NCBI GenBank assembly: GCA_963845425.1 | Contig: CAWJSC010000010.1 | Location: 124,001 to 188,000 of the forward strand | Direction: 5' to 3' | DNA length: 64,000 nucleotides | From: DATDAH01 sp963845425 | GTDB lineage: Bacteria; Actinomycetota; Acidimicrobiia; Acidimicrobiales; DATDAH01 | Shown here: positions 36,752 to 45,356 of the stretch, piece by piece | Numbering within the stretch: the first letter of the stretch is position 1 | Layout: each line of letters begins with the position of its first letter | Notes under the pieces: model-generated | What the model was told of the DNA's origin: nothing | Databases searched by the model: none | What the model saw: only the letters and a program-made list of their open reading frames with translations | Program-made: the position numbers and the translations under genes

Positions 36752-37287
36752 TCATCGTCATCGCCGGCCCCGGCGGGGTCGGCAAGGGCACCATCGTCGA
36801 GCAGTTGATCGCCCGGGACCCCGACCTGTGGCTGAGCCGCTCGTGGACCACGCGCGACCGCCGACCCGGCGAGGCCGCGGACGCCTACGTATTCACCGAC
36901 CGCGAGGCCTTCATGGCCAACGTCAAGGCGGGCGGCTTCCTGGAGTGGGTGGAGTTCCTCGACTACCTCCAGGGCACACCGATCCCCGACCCGCCCGAGG
37001 GCAAGGACGTCGTGCTGGAGATCGATGTCGGCGGGGCCGAGCAGATCCAGGCCGGCTACCCCGACGACCTGTTCGTCTTCGTCGAGCCCCCCAGCCGCGC
37101 CGTCCAGGAGGAGCGTCTTCGGGGCCGGGGCGACCCGGAGGAGAAGATCCAGCAGCGCCTGGCCAAGGCCGACGAAGAGGCCGAGTGGGCCCGCGAGCTG
37201 GGGATGGCCATCGTCGTCAACGACCAGCTCGCCGTCGCCGTCGACGAGATCCAGGGACTCATCGCCGAGGCCCGCGCCGCCCGATGA
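36748..37287 (+). CDS. gmk: guanylate kinase, probable CTG start
   Basis: Gmk phosphorylates GMP to GDP. The P-loop AGPGGVGKGTIVEQL is encoded upstream of the first canonical start (TTG 36805), so that start would remove the ATP site. The only sensible start is CTG 36748, which overlaps the mihF TGA as CTGA. That gives 179 residues beginning with two Ile codons before VIAGPGG. GMP-site residues are seen in SRSWTTRDRRPGE and GFLEWVEF; LLEIDV-like VVLEIDVGGAEQI follows. It is slightly short for the family (about 190-205), with a compact GMP-binding segment. Confidence 0.9.
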   Translation: MIIVIAGPGGVGKGTIVEQLIARDPDLWLSRSWTTRDRRPGEAADAYVFTDREAFMANVKAGGFLEWVEFLDYLQGTPIPDPPEGKDVVLEIDVGGAEQIQAGYPDDLFVFVEPPSRAVQEERLRGRGDPEEKIQQRLAKADEEAEWARELGMAIVVNDQLAVAVDEIQGLIAEARAAR

Positions 37288-37325
37288 CTCCGGTGGGACG
37301 GCGCGACATCGCCGCCGACCGCCGG

Positions 37326-37331
37326 TAGCCT
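37326..37331 (+). promoter_or_regulatory. candidate -10 box for rpoZ
   Basis: TAGCCT lies 31 bases before the rpoZ ATG at 37363, giving a short leader of about 25 bases with a weak GGAG-like ribosome site (CCGGAGTG). Confidence 0.4.
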
Positions 37332-37362
37332 GTTCTGGCCCCTTTCTCCACCGGAGTGCCGC

Positions 37363-37689
37363 ATGTCTTCGCGCCATCACACGATGATCGACCCCCGCAT
37401 CGAGGACCTCCTCGAGCGCGCCGGGGACTCCAAGTTCCGCCTGGTGACCCTCGGGGCCAAGCGGGCCCGGCAGATCAACTCGTACTTCGGCCAGCTCGGT
37501 GAGGGCCTCGGCTCCTCGATCCCGCCGCAGGTGACCTCCACGGCCCGTAAGCCGCTGTCGATCGCCTACGAGGAGATCCGGGCCGACAAGATCCTGCCGG
37601 TGAACCCGGAGGACATGCCCCAGGAGCCCGAGATCGACGAGGACGCCGAGGCGGTCGCGGCCGATGCCGGAGACGACGCCGAGGCGTAG
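37363..37689 (+). CDS. rpoZ: DNA-directed RNA polymerase omega subunit
   Basis: Omega assists folding and assembly of the beta' subunit. The 108-residue product has PRIEDLLERAGDSKFRLVTLGAKRARQIN, the conserved core that contacts beta', then an actinobacterial middle (TSTARKPLSIAYEEIRADKI) and a strongly acidic tail. The order mihF-gmk-rpoZ-coaBC-metK is the classic actinobacterial arrangement. The start is ATG with a weak ribosome site. Confidence 0.93.
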   Translation: MSSRHHTMIDPRIEDLLERAGDSKFRLVTLGAKRARQINSYFGQLGEGLGSSIPPQVTSTARKPLSIAYEEIRADKILPVNPEDMPQEPEIDEDAEAVAADAGDDAEA

Positions 37690-37726
37690 TCCGCTCGCGG
37701 GCGACCCGGGACCGGGGGGAACGAAC

Positions 37727-38944
37727 GTGCCCGAGACCGCATCAGCAGCCAGCCCACTGCACGGGCGCCGGATCGTCCTGGGCGTCACCGGGGGCATCGC
37801 CGCCTACAAGGCCGTCGAGGTCTGTCGCCGACTGGTCGACCTCGGGGCCCACGTCGCCCCGATCATGACCGAGGGCGCGCAGCGCTTCGTCGGTGAGGTC
37901 ACGGTGTCCGCCCTGGCCTCCGAGCCCGTCCAGACCTCGCTCTGGGACGAAGACTCGCCCATCCCGCACACCCGTCTGGGTCAGGGCGCCGACCTGATCG
38001 TGGTCTGCCCGGCCACCGCCCGCCTGCTCGGCGCCTACGCCGCGGGCATCTCCGACGACTTGCTCACCGCGACCCTCCTGGCCACCCGGGCGCCGGTCGT
38101 GGTCTGCCCGGCGATGCACACCGAGATGTGGGAGCACCCCGCAGTCCAGGACAACCTCCGGGTCCTCGCCGGGCGCGGCGTGACGATCGTGCCCCCCGAC
38201 GAGGGGCGTCTGGCCGGGGGTGACGTGGGGGCCGGCCGCCTGGCCGACCCGGAGCGCATCGTGGGGGCCCTGGAGGCGGTCCTCGGCCCCGATGACCTGG
38301 CCGGCCTCGACCTGCTGGTCACCGCCGGGGGTACCCGCGAGCCGATCGATCCCGTCCGCTTCATCGGCAACCGGTCATCGGGCAAGCAGGGCTACGCCCT
38401 GGCCGACGAGGCCGTCTCCCGGGGGGCCAAGGTCACCCTGGTGACCACCGTCGAGCGCCCGACGGCCGCCGGCGTCGAGGTCGTGCGCGTCGGCACCGCG
38501 GCCGAGATGGAGGCCGCCGTCCGCGAGCGCAGCGACACCGCGGATGTGGTCGTCATGGCCGCCGCCGTCGCCGACTTCCGTCCGGACACGTCGGCGTCCA
38601 CCAAGTTCAAGAAGGAGGGCGGGGCCCCCACGGTCACCCTGGTGCCGACCGCCGACATCCTGGGTGGGCTGCTCGAGCGCCGCCGGCCGGGCCAGACCCT
38701 GGTCGGCTTCGCGGCGGAGACCGACGACGTCGAGGCCAACGCCGCAGCCAAGCTGGCCCGCAAGCCCGTCGACCTCCTCGTGGTCAACGACGTCTCGAAG
38801 CCCGGTGCCGGGTTCGAGTCGGACACCAACGCGGTGCGTATCATGTCGCCTTCCGGATCGACCATCACCGTCGACCAGCGCGACAAGCGGGCCGTCGCCC
38901 GTGCCGTCCTCGATGCCGTCGTGGCCGATCGCGCCACGCCCTGA
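37727..38944 (+). CDS. coaBC: bifunctional phosphopantothenoylcysteine decarboxylase/synthase
   Basis: CoaBC performs two steps of coenzyme A synthesis. From GTG 37727 (405 residues) the CoaC half has GVTGGIAAYKAVEVCRRL, the catalytic His81 in PHTRLGQGADL, and PAMHTEMW, the actinobacterial version of the PAMNxxMW motif. The CoaB half has TAGGTREPIDPVRFIGNRSS, MAAAVADFRPD, the Lys-bearing TKFKKEGG, and NDVSKPGAGFESDTN. An earlier GTG-free frame extension runs into rpoZ and is rejected. Confidence 0.94.
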   Translation: MPETASAASPLHGRRIVLGVTGGIAAYKAVEVCRRLVDLGAHVAPIMTEGAQRFVGEVTVSALASEPVQTSLWDEDSPIPHTRLGQGADLIVVCPATARLLGAYAAGISDDLLTATLLATRAPVVVCPAMHTEMWEHPAVQDNLRVLAGRGVTIVPPDEGRLAGGDVGAGRLADPERIVGALEAVLGPDDLAGLDLLVTAGGTREPIDPVRFIGNRSSGKQGYALADEAVSRGAKVTLVTTVERPTAAGVEVVRVGTAAEMEAAVRERSDTADVVVMAAAVADFRPDTSASTKFKKEGGAPTVTLVPTADILGGLLERRRPGQTLVGFAAETDDVEANAAAKLARKPVDLLVVNDVSKPGAGFESDTNAVRIMSPSGSTITVDQRDKRAVARAVLDAVVADRATP

Positions 38945-38977
38945 ACAAGATCGCCGAACACCGAACATGGAGCACCT

Positions 38978-40171
38978 GTGAGCAAGTTCACCTTCACCTC
39001 GGAGAGCGTGACCGAGGGCCATCCCGACAAGATGGCCGACCAGATCTCGGACTCGATCCTCGACGCCATGCTGGCCGAGGACCCCGAGAGTCGGGTCGCC
39101 TGCGAGACCTTGGTCACGACCGGCCTGGCCATCGTCGCCGGTGAGATCACCACCCAGGCCTACGTCGACATCCCCGGCACGGTGCGCCAGACGATCAACG
39201 ACATCGGCTACGACCGCGAGGCCTTCGGCTACGACGGCAACACCTGCGGGGTCATGGTCTGCATCGACGAGCAGAGCCCCGACATCGCCCAGGGGGTGGA
39301 CGACAGCGAAGAGGTCCGCTCCGGCACCTCCGGTGAGGACCTGCTCAACAAGCAGGGCGCCGGCGACCAGGGGATGATGTTCGGCTACGCCTGCGACGAG
39401 ACCGATGTGCTCATGCCGCTGCCGATCCACGTCGCCCACCGCATGGCCGAGCGCCTCACCGAGGTCCGCCGGGCGGGGACGGTCCCGTACCTGCGCCCCG
39501 ACGGCAAGACCCAGGTCACCTTCGACTACGAGGACGGCAAGCCCGTCCGCCTGACCACCGTGCTGGTCTCCACCCAGCACAACGACGGCATCGACCGGGA
39601 CGAGGTCATCCGGCCCGACCTGATCGAGCACGTCATCCGCCCGGTCATCCCCGAGCAGTTCGCCGATGACGACTACGAGGTCTTCGTCAACCCGACCGGC
39701 CGCTTCGTCACCGGTGGCCCGGTGGGCGACGCCGGCCTCACCGGTCGCAAGATCATCGTCGACACCTACGGTGGCATGGCCCGCCACGGCGGTGGCGCCT
39801 TCTCGGGCAAGGACCCCAGCAAAGTCGACCGCTCCGCCGCCTATGCCGCCCGGTGGGTGGCCAAGAACCTGGTCGCCGCCGGCGCCGCCGCCCGCTGCGA
39901 GGTCCAGGTGGCCTACGCCATCGGCGTGGCGCACCCCATCTCGATCATGGTCGAGACCTTCGGCACCGAGAACGTCGACAAGGTCAAGCTGGAGGAGACG
40001 GTCCGTGAGGTCTTCGACCTCCGCCCGGCGGCCATCATCCGGGACCTGGAGCTGCGCCAACCCATCTACCGGCAGACCGCGGCCTACGGTCACTTCGGGC
40101 GTGAGGGCGACGGCTTCAACTGGGAGCGGCGTGACCGGGTCGACGCGGTGAAGTCCGCGCTCGGGCTGTAG
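38978..40171 (+). CDS. metK: S-adenosylmethionine synthetase
   Basis: MetK makes SAM from methionine and ATP. The 397-residue product starts SKFTFTSESVTEGHPDKMAD, with the ATP-binding hexapeptide GAGDQG near residue 127. The P-loop-like GGGAFSGKDPSKVDRSAAY lies near 270. Methionine and metal ligands sit in these blocks. The start is GTG 34 bases after coaBC. No SAM riboswitch fits in that short gap. SAM supplies queA, rsmD and the rRNA methylase nearby. Confidence 0.97.
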   Translation: MSKFTFTSESVTEGHPDKMADQISDSILDAMLAEDPESRVACETLVTTGLAIVAGEITTQAYVDIPGTVRQTINDIGYDREAFGYDGNTCGVMVCIDEQSPDIAQGVDDSEEVRSGTSGEDLLNKQGAGDQGMMFGYACDETDVLMPLPIHVAHRMAERLTEVRRAGTVPYLRPDGKTQVTFDYEDGKPVRLTTVLVSTQHNDGIDRDEVIRPDLIEHVIRPVIPEQFADDDYEVFVNPTGRFVTGGPVGDAGLTGRKIIVDTYGGMARHGGGAFSGKDPSKVDRSAAYAARWVAKNLVAAGAAARCEVQVAYAIGVAHPISIMVETFGTENVDKVKLEETVREVFDLRPAAIIRDLELRQPIYRQTAAYGHFGREGDGFNWERRDRVDAVKSALGL

Positions 40172-40246
40172 AACCGCACCACGTCACACTCGCCGCCAGG
40201 AGAACCCACCGCCCGACCCGGGTCGATCGTCCGGGTCCTGCCCGAC

Positions 40247-42058
40247 GTGCCCGCGCTGGGGCGCGCCTTCGACTACCTCGTCCCCGACGGGATGGAGGGT
40301 CGGGTCGGTGTCGGTTCTCTGGTGCGCATCGTGCTGCAGGGCCGGCGGGTCGGCGGCTGGGTGGTCGGCCTCGACGCCCAGCCTCCCGACGGCACGGTCC
40401 TGCGGCCGCTGTCGAAAGTCACGGGGTGGGGACCACCCCCGGACCTGGTCGCGCTGGCCGACTGGGCCGCCCACCGTTGGGCGGGCCGGCCGGTCGCCTT
40501 CCTCCGCACGGCCTCGCCGCCGCGGGCCGTCGTCGGCGTCCCCGACCGCTGGGACCCCAGCCACCCGGTTCCCACCACGGGTGACGAACGGGCAGAAGCC
40601 GCCTTCTATCCCGTCGGAGGCAATGACCCCCGGAAGCCGGGGGCTAGTGCCTCCAATGAAGAGCAGGCGACGACACTCGGAGGCGGGGGCGGTGTCGGAT
40701 CCGAGCTGTTGCCGACGCCGGTGGCCGCCGCCGACCAAGCGTGGGCGCCGCGGGTGGTGCGGTTGGCGCCGGGGGCGGATCGGCTGCCGCTGGTCCTGGC
40801 GGCCTGTCGCCGCGGGCATGCGCTGATCCTGCTGCCGTCGGTGAGCGAGGCGGAGGAGTTGGGTGTCCGGCTCCGGCGCATGGGGGTCCCGGTCGCCGTG
40901 CTGCCCGACGAGTGGGCGCAGGCGCGGGGTGGGGCGACGGTCGTGGGGGCCAGATCGGCCGCGTGGGCCCCGGTGGCGGACCTGGCGGCGGTCTTGGTCC
41001 TGGACGAGCACGACGAGGCCCACAAGCAGGAGCAGACCCCGGGCTGGCACGCTCGGGACGTGGCGGTCGAGCGGGCGCGACGAGCCGGCGTGCCGTGCGT
41101 CCTGGCTTCGCCCTGCCCGTCCTTGGAAGCCCTGCAGGCAGGCCCGCTGGCGACCCCGCCCCGCTCTGTGGAACGACAGGGCTGGCCCGTGGTGGACGTC
41201 GTCGACCGGCGGGACGACGACCCGGGCCGATCCGGGCTCTACTCGGCCCGTCTGGTCGACCGGCTGCGGGAGGGCGGTCGGGTCCTGTGCGTGCTCAACC
41301 GCAAGGGTCGGGCCCGGCTCCTGGCCTGTCATGCCTGCGGCGAGCTGGCCCGTTGCGAGCACTGCGGCGGCGCCCTGGTCCAGTCCGAGCCCGGGACCCT
41401 GACCTGCCTGCGGGATGACCGAAGCCGGCCGACGATCTGCGCCTCGTGCGGCGGGACCAAGATGAAGCTGCTGCGGGTCGGCGTGAACCGGGCAGCCGAG
41501 GAGCTGGCGGCCCTGGCCAACACCGACGTGGTGGAGGTGACGGGGGAGTCCGGCGCGCCACCCGACGCCCGGGTCTACGTGGGCACCGAGGCCGTGCTCC
41601 ACCAGGTCCACCACGCCGACGTGGTCGCCTTCCTCGACTTCGACCAGGAGCTCATGGCACCCCGCTACCGGGCGGCCGAGGAGGCCCTGGGCCTGCTGGC
41701 CCGGGCGTCCCGCATACTCGGCGGGCGCCGGCGGAACGGTCGGCTGGTCCTGCAGACCCGCCTGCCCGACCACGAGGTCATCCAGGCCGCGCTGCACGCC
41801 GACCCCTACCGGGTGGCCGCCGTCGAGCTGGAGCGCCGTCGGATCCTCGGCTACCCGCCGGCCACGGCGATGGCCGCCCTCAGCGGCGCGGTGGCGGAGC
41901 AGTACGTCGAGGGCATCGAGGGAATCGAGATCCTGGGGCCGAGGGACGGCACCTGGCTCCTGCGGGCCCCGGACCACGACGCCCTCCTGTCGGCCCTTGC
42001 CGCCGCCCCTCGCCCGGCGGGCCGCATGCGCCTCGACGTCGACCCCCTCCGGGTCTGA
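40247..42058 (+). CDS. priA: primosomal protein N' (PriA) homologue without helicase motifs
   Basis: PriA restarts replication forks. This 603-residue protein keeps the N-terminal DNA-binding domain (GRAFDYLVPDG, GSLVRIVLQGRRVGGWV), a zinc-finger block (CHACGELARCEHCGG, then CASCGG) and the C-terminal domain with ILGYPPATAMAAL. The Walker A loop is missing and the DEEH-like box reads LDEHDEAHKQE, so it cannot be an active helicase; this is usual in Actinomycetota. The second zinc module lacks one Cys pair. Residues IVRVLPDVPAL just upstream are in frame and homologous, so translation may start before GTG 40247 at a non-standard codon. Confidence 0.88.
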   Translation: MPALGRAFDYLVPDGMEGRVGVGSLVRIVLQGRRVGGWVVGLDAQPPDGTVLRPLSKVTGWGPPPDLVALADWAAHRWAGRPVAFLRTASPPRAVVGVPDRWDPSHPVPTTGDERAEAAFYPVGGNDPRKPGASASNEEQATTLGGGGGVGSELLPTPVAAADQAWAPRVVRLAPGADRLPLVLAACRRGHALILLPSVSEAEELGVRLRRMGVPVAVLPDEWAQARGGATVVGARSAAWAPVADLAAVLVLDEHDEAHKQEQTPGWHARDVAVERARRAGVPCVLASPCPSLEALQAGPLATPPRSVERQGWPVVDVVDRRDDDPGRSGLYSARLVDRLREGGRVLCVLNRKGRARLLACHACGELARCEHCGGALVQSEPGTLTCLRDDRSRPTICASCGGTKMKLLRVGVNRAAEELAALANTDVVEVTGESGAPPDARVYVGTEAVLHQVHHADVVAFLDFDQELMAPRYRAAEEALGLLARASRILGGRRRNGRLVLQTRLPDHEVIQAALHADPYRVAAVELERRRILGYPPATAMAALSGAVAEQYVEGIEGIEILGPRDGTWLLRAPDHDALLSALAAAPRPAGRMRLDVDPLRV

Positions 42059-42071
42059 CCATTCCGAAATT

Positions 42072-42108
42072 GCGCCGATCTGTTGCGGCTACCGCAACGG
42101 ATCGACGC
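42072..42108 (+). repeat. palindromic intergenic element A (priA-rsmD gap)
   Basis: The arm GCGCCGATCTGTTGCGG (42072-42088) pairs with CCGCAACGGATCGACGC (42092-42108) around a 3-base loop, with one wobble and one mismatch. It is preceded by CGAAATT and followed by CAGAACGG, exactly as in the copy at 48098. It fills most of the gap between two co-directional genes. Confidence 0.8.
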
Positions 42109-42131
42109 CAGAACGGAGAAGATGGTGGGCG

Positions 42132-42689
42132 ATGAGGATCATCGGAGGGTCGGCGCGGGGGCGGAAGCTGGTGGGCCCGTCCTCGGCGGGAACGCGGCCG
42201 CTGTCGGACCGGGCCCGGGAGGCGCTGTTCAACATCCTCGGTCCCGGCATCCGGGGTGAGCGGGTGCTGGATCTCTTCGCCGGGACGGGGGCCGTCGGCC
42301 TGGAGGCAATCAGCCGGGGCGCCCTGTCGGCGACCTTCGTGGAGCGGGATCGGAAGGCCCTCGGTGACATCCAGCGCAACCTCGACACGCTCGGCTTCGG
42401 CGATCAGGGCAAGGCCGTGTCCGGCGACGCGCTCGGCTTCCTGGGGCGCACCCGGGACGCCTTCGACGTGATCTTCGCCGGCCCGCCCCAGTGGGACGGC
42501 CTCTGGAAGACGACCATCGCCGTGGTCGACGCCCGGTCGGAGGTGCTGGCCGACGGTGGGGTGCTCATCACCCAGCTGGACCCGAGCGAGGACGACGGCG
42601 ACCCCGAGCTCGGGGCCCTGGCCCGGGTCGACGCCCGCACCTACGGCAAGACCTTCCTGCTGTTCCACGAAGCTCGCCCCGCGGACTGA
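42132..42689 (+). CDS. rsmD: 16S rRNA (guanine(966)-N2)-methyltransferase RsmD
   Basis: RsmD methylates G966 of 16S rRNA. From ATG 42132 (185 residues) it opens MRIIGGSARGRKLVGP and has TRPLSDRAREALFNIL and the SAM loop VLDLFAGTGAVGLEAISRG. The catalytic motif IV, normally (D/N)PPY, reads AGPPQWDGLW. A PPQ variant also occurs in some other RsmD branches, so it may still work, but it is an atypical residue set. The longer upstream frame is rejected because it spans palindrome A. Confidence 0.88.
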   Translation: MRIIGGSARGRKLVGPSSAGTRPLSDRAREALFNILGPGIRGERVLDLFAGTGAVGLEAISRGALSATFVERDRKALGDIQRNLDTLGFGDQGKAVSGDALGFLGRTRDAFDVIFAGPPQWDGLWKTTIAVVDARSEVLADGGVLITQLDPSEDDGDPELGALARVDARTYGKTFLLFHEARPAD

Positions 42690-42693
42690 GGGC

Positions 42694-43881
42694 GTGCGCC
42701 GTCGGTTCGACGACGAGGAGCGCCGGGCCCGGCTCGGCCGGCGCCACCACCTCAGCGGACCGGCACCCTCGGTCGAGGTGGCGGCCGCCGACCTGGTCGG
42801 TCTGCACTCCTCTGACCCGGCCACCGTCGTGCTCGCCGCCCGGGCCCGTCGCCCGGGTGCCGTGCTCACCGAGCTCGAGGACGCCCTCTACGAGGACCGC
42901 ACCCTGGTCCGCCTGCTGGGCATGCGCCGGACGATGTTCGTCGTGCCTCGGGACCTGGCCGGCCTCATCGATGTCAGTTGCTCACGCGATCTGGCCCGGG
43001 CGGAGCGCAAGCGGTTGATCGGGATGATCGAGGCATCCGGCGTCGCCGGCCGCCGTCGTCCCGATCGGTGGCTCGCCGCAGTCGAAGAGGCCGCCGTGGC
43101 CGCACTCGCCGAGCATGGGCCGGCCGCGGCGGCCGAGCTCACTGCCCACGTGCCCGAGTTCGCGCTCAAGGTCACGGCGGGAGGGGGCAGCAAATGGGCG
43201 ACCGAGGTGGGGGTGTCCTCCCGGGTGCTGGGGCTGCTGGCGTTGGAGGGGCGGATCGTGCGGGGCCGCCCTCGTGGCTCCTGGATCTCGAGCCAGTACC
43301 GGTGGTCGCGCACCGAGGACTGGCTCGGCGAGCCCTACGGTGACCACGAGCCGGAGGTGGCCCGGGCCGAGGTGGTGCGACGCTGGCTCCGGACCTTCGG
43401 CCCGGCGCCCTCCAGCGACCTGAAGTGGTGGACGGGCTGGCCCCGCGGGGCGACCCGGGCGGCGCTGGCCGCCGTCGACGCCGTCGCCGTCGAGCTGTCC
43501 GATGGCGACGGGTGGGTCCTGCCTGACGACCTCGATCCGGTCGAGGCGCCCGAGCCCTGGGTGGCGCTCCTGCCCTCGCTGGATCCGACCCCGATGGGGT
43601 GGAAGGCCCGGGACTGGTACCTGGACCCCGACCACGTCCCCGCCCTCTTCGACTACAGCGGCAACATCGGCCCCACGGTCTGGGTGGACGGCCGGATCGT
43701 CGGCGGCTGGGGCCAGGCTCCCGACGCAACGGTGGCGTACCGGCTGCTCGCCGATGTCGGCGCCGAGGTCGAGGCCCTGATCCGGGCCGAGGTCGCGGCG
43801 CTGACTGACTGGATGGCCGGTGTGGTGGTCACGCCTCGGTTCCCGACGCCCATCGACAAGCATCTGCGCGCCGGGGCCTGA
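42694..43881 (+). CDS. winged-helix DNA-binding domain protein (HTH_42/AlkZ-YcaQ-like)
   Basis: This 395-residue protein starts at GTG 42694, four bases after rsmD. It shows segments of the HTH_42 family: ADLVGLHSSDPATVVLAARA, RLLGMRRTMFVVP, LKWWTGWPRGATRAAL, LLPSLDPTPMGWKARDWYL and GNIGPTVWVDGRIVGGWGQ. Some members (AlkZ, YcaQ) are DNA glycosylases for crosslinks or alkylated bases. Whether this one is catalytic is not clear, because the usual Gln-containing active-site motif is not obvious. A repair role is inference. Confidence 0.8.
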   Translation: MRRRFDDEERRARLGRRHHLSGPAPSVEVAAADLVGLHSSDPATVVLAARARRPGAVLTELEDALYEDRTLVRLLGMRRTMFVVPRDLAGLIDVSCSRDLARAERKRLIGMIEASGVAGRRRPDRWLAAVEEAAVAALAEHGPAAAAELTAHVPEFALKVTAGGGSKWATEVGVSSRVLGLLALEGRIVRGRPRGSWISSQYRWSRTEDWLGEPYGDHEPEVARAEVVRRWLRTFGPAPSSDLKWWTGWPRGATRAALAAVDAVAVELSDGDGWVLPDDLDPVEAPEPWVALLPSLDPTPMGWKARDWYLDPDHVPALFDYSGNIGPTVWVDGRIVGGWGQAPDATVAYRLLADVGAEVEALIRAEVAALTDWMAGVVVTPRFPTPIDKHLRAGA

Positions 43882-43946
43882 CGCTCCCCTCGGCCGAGGA
43901 CGGCGAATCCCCTCCCGGGCGCCGGGATCGCGGTCACCGTCGGGCC

Positions 43947-43952
43947 TACGCT
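43947..43952 (+). promoter_or_regulatory. candidate -10 box for the AIM24-like gene
   Basis: TACGCT lies 35 bases before the ATG at 43988. It implies a leader of about 29 bases with a weak AGAGGACG ribosome site. Confidence 0.38.
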
Positions 43953-43987
43953 CTCGTCGCCCAGCGGACGACAGAGGACGAGCCCCC

Positions 43988-44671
43988 ATGCAGGTCGAGA
44001 TCAAGTACAGCCCGAGCTACTCCATCGCCTTCGCCACGCTCGACGCGGGGGAGACGATCAAGGCCGAGGGTGGGGCCATGGTCAGCCACTCCGCCGGCCT
44101 CCAGATGGAGACCAACGCCGAGGGCGGCTTCATGAAGGGCCTCAAGCGGGCCGCACTGGGCGGGGAGTCGTTCTTCATGAACACCTTCACCGCCACCCAG
44201 CAGGGCGACCAGATCGGGCTGGCCCCGCCCCTGCCGGGTGACATCGCCCACTGGCCCCTGGCCGGCCAGACCGTCTACCTCCAGTCGGGTTCGTACCTGG
44301 CCTCCAGCGCGGGCATCGACATCGACACCGACTGGGGCGGGGCCAAGACCTTCTTCAGCAGCGAGGGCCTGATCGTGCTGAAGGTGTGGGGGACCGGCGA
44401 CCTGCTCATCTCCTCCTACGGCGCCATCCACACGATGGACCTCGAGGCGGGCCAGTCCTACATCGTCGACACCGGCCACATGGTCGGCTGGTCCGAGGGC
44501 ATCACCTACACGGTCAACAAGGCGGGCGGCGGCTGGAAGCAGACCCTGCTCGGCGGCGAGGGCCTCGTCTGCACCCTCACCGGCCCCGGCCGCATCTACC
44601 TCCAGACCCGCAGCCCCGCCGACTTCATCGGCTGGCTCGTCCCTCAGCTCCCCAAGCCCTCGAGCAGCTGA
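43988..44671 (+). CDS. AIM24/TIGR00266-family beta-sheet protein
   Basis: The 227-residue product from ATG 43988 has the family pattern: VEIKYSPSYSIAFATL, the EGGAMVSHSAGLQMET block, GGESFFMNTFTA, and a run of glycine-rich beta segments such as LQSGSYLASSAGIDIDT and TGHMVGWSEGITYTVNKAGG. These proteins form double-stranded beta-helix trimers; their role in bacteria is not settled. The longer upstream frame is rejected because it precedes the candidate promoter. Confidence 0.85.
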   Translation: MQVEIKYSPSYSIAFATLDAGETIKAEGGAMVSHSAGLQMETNAEGGFMKGLKRAALGGESFFMNTFTATQQGDQIGLAPPLPGDIAHWPLAGQTVYLQSGSYLASSAGIDIDTDWGGAKTFFSSEGLIVLKVWGTGDLLISSYGAIHTMDLEAGQSYIVDTGHMVGWSEGITYTVNKAGGGWKQTLLGGEGLVCTLTGPGRIYLQTRSPADFIGWLVPQLPKPSSS

Positions 44672-44697
44672 GCCAGGGGTCGATGTCGCCCCGCCCA

Positions 44698-44720
44698 TTT
44701 CGAATTGCGCCGATTGGTGG
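44698..44720 (+). repeat. truncated copy of the palindromic element (left arm only)
   Basis: TTCGAATTGCGCCGATTGGT matches the left flank and left arm of the copy at 48091-48110, but the right arm is absent. It lies between the AIM24-like gene and def. Confidence 0.6.
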
Positions 44721-44776
44721 CCTCTCATGGACTCAGACCCACCTCTCGCGCCATCGGGGCCTCGCGGAGACGCCGG

Positions 44777-44782
44777 TAGCGT
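44777..44782 (+). promoter_or_regulatory. leaderless -10 box for def-fmt
   Basis: TAGCGT is followed by seven bases and the ATG at 44790. This favours that ATG over the in-frame ATG at 44727, which would lie upstream of the transcription start. Confidence 0.55.
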
Positions 44783-44789
44783 TGTTCCC

Positions 44790-45356
44790 ATGGCGCCGTT
44801 CGACATCCGGATCGTGGGTGACCCGGTGCTCAGGCAACGGGCCCACGAGATCGAGAATGTCGACGACGCGCTGGTGCGGCTGGTCGACGACATGGTCGTG
44901 ACCATGTACGAGGCGCCCGGCGTGGGCCTCGCCGCCCCGCAGGTGGGCGTGCAGAAGCGGCTGTTCGTCTACGACATCGGCGAGGGCCCCCAGACGCTGG
45001 TCAACCCGACGATCGTCGAGGGCGACGGCGAGTGGGTCTACGACGAGGGCTGCCTGTCCGTGCCGGGTCTGTCCTGGGAGATCGTGCGCCCCAAGCTGGT
45101 CCACCTCGCCGGCTGGGACCTGGACGGCAACGAGATCTCCTTCGAGGCCGACGAGTTCCTGGCCCGGGTCTTCCAGCACGAGATGGACCACCTCGACGGG
45201 ATCCTCCTGCTGGAGCGCCTCGACGACGACCAGGCCAAGGAGGCCAAGAAGGCCGTGCGCGAGCTCATGCTCACGGGCCGGGCCCCCGTGCAGGACCGCA
45301 ATCGCTCCAGTCGTGAGGCCGGAGACTCGCCCCGGGAGGGCCTGTCACTTCCCTGA
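44790..45356 (+). CDS. def: peptide deformylase
   Basis: Def removes the formyl group from new proteins. From ATG 44790 (188 residues) the three motifs are intact: GVGLAAPQVG (residues 44-53), EGCLSVPG with metal ligand Cys88, and QHEMDHLDG with His130, Glu131 and His134. The C-terminal tail after residue 155 is charged and variable. The stop overlaps the probable CTG start of fmt (CTGA). def-fmt is a standard pair. Confidence 0.95.
   Translation: MAPFDIRIVGDPVLRQRAHEIENVDDALVRLVDDMVVTMYEAPGVGLAAPQVGVQKRLFVYDIGEGPQTLVNPTIVEGDGEWVYDEGCLSVPGLSWEIVRPKLVHLAGWDLDGNEISFEADEFLARVFQHEMDHLDGILLLERLDDDQAKEAKKAVRELMLTGRAPVQDRNRSSREAGDSPREGLSLP

Noticed and set aside
38945..38977. A SAM riboswitch before metK
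   Set aside because: The gap is only 33 bases and has none of the conserved SAM aptamer sequence.
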